Below are positions 13,822 to 16,323 of a DNA stretch of 16,323 bases, piece by piece. The notes below the pieces were generated by a model. That model was given only the letters and a program-made list of their open reading frames with translations, ran no database searches and was not told the origin of the DNA. Numbering within the stretch: the stretch's first letter is position 1; each line of letters starts with the position of its first letter. The translations under genes were made by a program, and so were the position numbers. Location: NCBI GenBank assembly GCA_947460225.1, contig CANHHI010000019.1, positions 1-16,323 of the forward strand. The letters are read 5' to 3'. Origin of the DNA: Flavobacteriales bacterium. GTDB taxonomy: Bacteria; Bacteroidota; Bacteroidia; Flavobacteriales_D; CANHHI01.

Positions 13822-14424
13822 TTATGCTAAGGTTTCAAATTTTGAAGACACCACTTTCCAGTCTAATACTTTAAAAAACGCCTCCACGTATTCCACACGG
13901 CGGTTTTGGTAAAGCAAATAATACGCATGCTCCCAAACGTCTAAGCCCAAAATCGGCAAACCTTGTTCTTTGTGAAAAGGCATTAAGGTATTGTCTTGGT
14001 TGGGGGTGCTATACAAATGCAAAGTGCCATTTTTCACGCAAAGCCAAGCCCAACCAGAACCAAAAATGCTCAAAGAAAGTTTTGTAAATTCCGCCTTAAA
14101 ATTATCCAAAGAACCAAAAGTTGCATCAATGGCTTCTGCCAATTTGCCGTCGGGTTTTGCGCTGGGCTCAGCACTCAACAATGTCCAAAAAAAACTGTGG
14201 TTATAATGCCCACCACCATTGTTTCTAACTGCTGGCGTTTCAACGGCTTTGGCAAGAATTTCTTCTAGGCTTGCGTTTTCAAAGGCAGTGCCTTTAAGGG
14301 CATTGTTGAGATTGTTTACGTAAGCGGCGTGGTGCTTTCCGTAATGCGTTTCCATCGTTTTTGTGTCTATGTGAGGCTCCAAGGCGTCAAAGCCATAAGC
14401 CAATTTTGGAAGTTCAAAAGCCAT
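13822..14424 (-). CDS. sodA: Superoxide dismutase, Mn/Fe family, Mn-type signature
   Basis: Converts superoxide to oxygen and hydrogen peroxide. 200 residues, normal length. Metal ligands: His27 (THYGKHHAAYV), His76 (GGGHYNHSFFW), Asp162 and His166 (LDVWEHAYY). Second-sphere residues point to the Mn form: the residue six before His76, where Fe enzymes have Gln, is Gly, while Gln143 in TPNQDN sits where MnSOD has its active-site Gln; FGSGWAWL is shared by both. Cambialistic use cannot be excluded. No signal peptide, so cytosolic. It has its own promoter at 14450-14479 and a terminator just after its stop, so it is probably monocistronic. Naming it sodA rather than sodB rests on the Gly/Gln pair. 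Confidence 0.94.
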   Translation of the reverse strand: MAFELPKLAYGFDALEPHIDTKTMETHYGKHHAAYVNNLNNALKGTAFENASLEEILAKAVETPAVRNNGGGHYNHSFFWTLLSAEPSAKPDGKLAEAIDATFGSLDNFKAEFTKLSLSIFGSGWAWLCVKNGTLHLYSTPNQDNTLMPFHKEQGLPILGLDVWEHAYYLLYQNRRVEYVEAFFKVLDWKVVSSKFETLA

Positions 14425-14449
14425 AATATTGGGGATAAGAATTTACATG

Positions 14450-14479
14450 CAAAAGTATATTTTTTCTACGGAATATCAA
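14450..14479 (-). promoter_or_regulatory. Bacteroidota-type promoter for superoxide dismutase
   Basis: On the minus strand TTG (14477-14479) is followed after 19 nt by TACTTTTG (14450-14457), an exact TAnnTTTG. The predicted start near 14445 leaves a leader of about 20 nt before the ATG at 14424. No operator palindrome is evident. Confidence 0.7.
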
Positions 14480-14500
14480 CACAAAAACACCTTTTATTTT

Positions 14501-15826
14501 TTAAGGTTTACCAAATTTTTCTTCTAAAATCGCAATGCCTATTTCGCCTACTTTTTCTTTAAACTGCGCCAAATTATTTTGCGCCTGTAAAAGCTCCACT
14601 TCACTGAGGTCTTTTGCCTGTAATCTTTGTTGCAAACGTTTATACTCGTCTTGCAATTGTTTGTGCATCTGAGCTTCGTCCATAAGCTCATCATAATCAT
14701 AACCCAAACTCTGCACCATAGATTTATAGTACATTTGCTTGTAAATATGCCTTAAATTTTTGCGCCTTTCCTCCTGCAATTGATGCGACAAATCCGTTCG
14801 GTTGTCTTCCTCTAAATAACTGGTTTGTGGATTATTGAGCAGTTCTTCCAAACTCAAATTTTTATGGCGAGAAAGCATGTTGTTATAGCTATGTTTTTGG
14901 GCTTTTTCCCGCAAATATTTAAATTTTCTGTGCAAAAAAAGCAAAATGAAAGCATACGAAATCAAATACAGCAAAACATGGGTAACGTCAGCAAAAAGCA
15001 CGTTGAGTTGCTTGGAAAACTGCAACCAACCCAAAGCCCATGGGCGATTTTTTTCCGCCAAATTGGCAAGAATGGTAGCAGGAAAATGGCAAAAACTCCA
15101 TAAAATGCCAATCATGGCAACAAATTGCGTGGCGTTGGAAAATAGCATAAAAATGCCAGCCATAAAAGCACTGCTGGCAAAGGTGTCTATGCTCAGCCAA
15201 ACAAGGACTTTAATAGGCAAAGGCGTATAAAGCAAAGCGATGATGCGCAACAGGGTAATGGGCAAAGCAAAAAGAGCGATTTGCAAAAAATAATGGACAG
15301 AAGTATAGGCGAAAATGGCAAAAAATAAGCGAAAACTAAATAAAATAAAGAAAAACCACAAAACCGAACGCAAAACCACGCCAAAAATCACCAAAATACT
15401 ATAAAAATGCACAGCATCTAAAAAAGCACCAGCATAAACAAAAGGCAAAAGCAAGCCGAAAAACGCACAAATAAGCACAATTTTTTTACTTCTATCGTGG
15501 GTGTAATTTTTCATGCGCAAGAATTCTTCACGCAAAAGGCTAAAAAAGCGAAAATCCAAAAATGCAAGCCACAAAACAAATGCACCAAAAGCCAAGCCTA
15601 AGGTAGCGCATAAATCAAGGAGCAAATGTTGCTCGGGGAAAAATTGCGCAAGCACCCATTTAAACAAGGCAAAATAAATAATTAAGGGCAGAAAATAGAG
15701 CAAATACCGAACATAAGCCACGCTGTTGTCTTCGGCTTGACTGAGATTTTCCGCTTGCCCCGTAAAAAACCTGTCCCGCCAAAAAGCCAGCCATCGTAAT
15801 TGAAGGAGTTTGTATTTTGTGTACAT
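14501..15826 (-). CDS. Unrecognised polytopic membrane protein with charged C-terminal tail
   Basis: 441 residues; I do not recognise the family. After a basic N terminus (1-38, several Arg/Lys and Trp) come about seven or eight hydrophobic segments near 40-61, 68-91, 115-135, 140-172, 177-200, 205-230, 235-252 and 278-299. Residues 300-441 are hydrophilic and highly charged; 385-425 (LMDEAQMHKQLQDEYKRLQQ onward) has heptad-like spacing of Leu and may form a coiled coil. No catalytic, transporter or sensor motif stands out. The membrane topology resembles the Yip1-like or DUF-type proteins often seen in Bacteroidota, but that is impression only. It has its own -7 box, lies just downstream of an AraC-family regulator on the same strand, and precedes sodA, which has a separate promoter. 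Confidence 0.75.
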   Translation of the reverse strand: MYTKYKLLQLRWLAFWRDRFFTGQAENLSQAEDNSVAYVRYLLYFLPLIIYFALFKWVLAQFFPEQHLLLDLCATLGLAFGAFVLWLAFLDFRFFSLLREEFLRMKNYTHDRSKKIVLICAFFGLLLPFVYAGAFLDAVHFYSILVIFGVVLRSVLWFFFILFSFRLFFAIFAYTSVHYFLQIALFALPITLLRIIALLYTPLPIKVLVWLSIDTFASSAFMAGIFMLFSNATQFVAMIGILWSFCHFPATILANLAEKNRPWALGWLQFSKQLNVLFADVTHVLLYLISYAFILLFLHRKFKYLREKAQKHSYNNMLSRHKNLSLEELLNNPQTSYLEEDNRTDLSHQLQEERRKNLRHIYKQMYYKSMVQSLGYDYDELMDEAQMHKQLQDEYKRLQQRLQAKDLSEVELLQAQNNLAQFKEKVGEIGIAILEEKFGKP

Positions 15827-15838
15827 AAACTTATGCTA

Positions 15839-15846
15839 CAAATATA
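15839..15846 (-). promoter_or_regulatory. Candidate -7 box for the polytopic membrane protein gene
   Basis: The minus strand reads TATATTTG, an exact TAnnTTTG, 12 nt before the ATG at 15826. There is no TTG at the usual upstream distance; an upstream activator would then be needed, and the preceding gene encodes an AraC-type regulator, but no binding site is visible. Confidence 0.4.
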
Positions 15847-15866
15847 CATAAATTAACGCCTAGATA

Positions 15867-16323
15867 TTAAATATTTTGCGTATTTTTTCGGTACGCCGAA
15901 GGCGAAATGCCTTTGTGGGTTTTGAAAAATTTATTAAAATGGCTTAAATCGCTAAATCCAAAAGCATAACTAATTTCTTTGAAATTCAAATCGCTATTTT
16001 TTATGCGGTGTTCTATCAAGTGCATTTTGTGCTCGGAAATATATTCTTTTAAACCAATGCCCATTTTTTCCTTAAACAAACTACCCAAATAAGTTTTGGC
16101 ATAGGCAAATTCTTTTGCCAAATGTTCGGCTTGTAGTTTTTCTACATCATAAATGTTTTCATGGATATAATGCAAAACCTGCATAAGTTTTGCGTCCAGG
16201 GTTTTGTGTATAAGCGGTGGCGACATACTTGGTTGTAAAAGCAAGAAGAAACTTTGTATCCACAACTGCAGCACTTGGCTTTGGCTGTTTTTATGCGCTT
16301 TCCACTCCGCTACAATCAACAAA
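15867..16323 (-). CDS. AraC-family transcriptional regulator, C-terminal part (5' end beyond window)
   Basis: The 152 codons inside the window hold the complete AraC-type DNA-binding domain: first helix-turn-helix at about 63-86 (LQAEHLAKEFAYAKTYLGSLFKEK), the linking helix, then the second at about 112-135 (LNFKEISYAFGFSDLSHFNKFF) ending in the signature F-x-x-x-x-G-x-S-P-x-x-Y-R (FKTHKGISPSAYR). Family members are usually 270-300 residues with an N-terminal cupin-like sensor, so about half the protein lies outside; the TTG near 16322 is not a believable start. It ends 20 nt before the -7 box of the membrane protein gene. Its ligand and targets are unknown. Confidence 0.9.
   Translation of the reverse strand, partial: LLIVAEWKAHKNSQSQVLQLWIQSFFLLLQPSMSPPLIHKTLDAKLMQVLHYIHENIYDVEKLQAEHLAKEFAYAKTYLGSLFKEKMGIGLKEYISEHKMHLIEHRIKNSDLNFKEISYAFGFSDLSHFNKFFKTHKGISPSAYRKNTQNI

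Noticed and set aside
16200..16323. TTG near the window end as start of the AraC-type regulator
   Set aside because: It would give a protein of about half the family length without its sensor domain; the frame is open to the window edge, so the gene most likely continues outside.
1..16323. CRISPR arrays, phage, toxin-antitoxin or defence gene clusters
   Set aside because: No regularly spaced direct repeats, integrase, transposase, Cas or defence-type domains were seen on either strand.

Overview
The window looks like an ordinary chromosomal segment of a Bacteroidota member (Cytophagales/Chitinophagales-like; I cannot place it lower). The base composition is AT-rich. The evidence is the gene pairing tetratricopeptide protein + ribH divergent from recF + DUF721, the mitochondrial-type aconitase, the two-gene 5'-nucleotidase, the A|Q signal-peptidase sites, the absence of clear Shine-Dalgarno sequences, and upstream elements matching the Bacteroidota sigma promoter TTG/TTTG - about 19 nt - TAnnTTTG. 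I find no phage, insertion sequence with transposase, CRISPR array, tRNA or rRNA, and no obvious defence or secondary-metabolite cluster.

Layout. 1-1178 (minus): a membrane-anchored TPR protein followed by ribH (riboflavin synthesis, cut by the window edge), with a well-formed promoter. 1255-2669 (plus): recF, starting with TTG, translationally coupled by an ATGA overlap to a DUF721/DciA-like protein. A bidirectional terminator closes this unit and the converging aconitase operon. 2749-8613 (minus): a tightly spaced run dnaA - prfC - exported peroxiredoxin - aconitase, with gaps of only 11-16 nt. 8722-10390 (minus): a 5'-nucleotidase split into two overlapping genes, the substrate-binding domain first (Sec signal) and the metallophosphatase second (twin-arginine signal).

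10444-10584: a non-coding, almost perfectly symmetric 141-bp palindromic element with 26-nt terminal arms, sitting 12 nt upstream of a hotdog thioesterase gene. This is the most unusual DNA in the window. 10597-12750 (plus): thioesterase, a short isolated ATP synthase epsilon subunit, then a DUF2142 membrane protein whose promoter overlaps the preceding terminator. 12729-16323 (minus): a beta-lactamase-fold serine hydrolase, a Mn-type superoxide dismutase with its own promoter and terminator, an unrecognised polytopic membrane protein with a charged C-terminal tail, and the C-terminal part of an AraC-family regulator.

Functionally most genes are housekeeping: replication and repair (dnaA, recF, DUF721), translation (prfC), central metabolism (acn, ribH, atpC) and oxidative defence (peroxiredoxin, SOD). 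No single pathway joins them. The two items I cannot explain from known families are the palindromic element and the 441-residue membrane protein.
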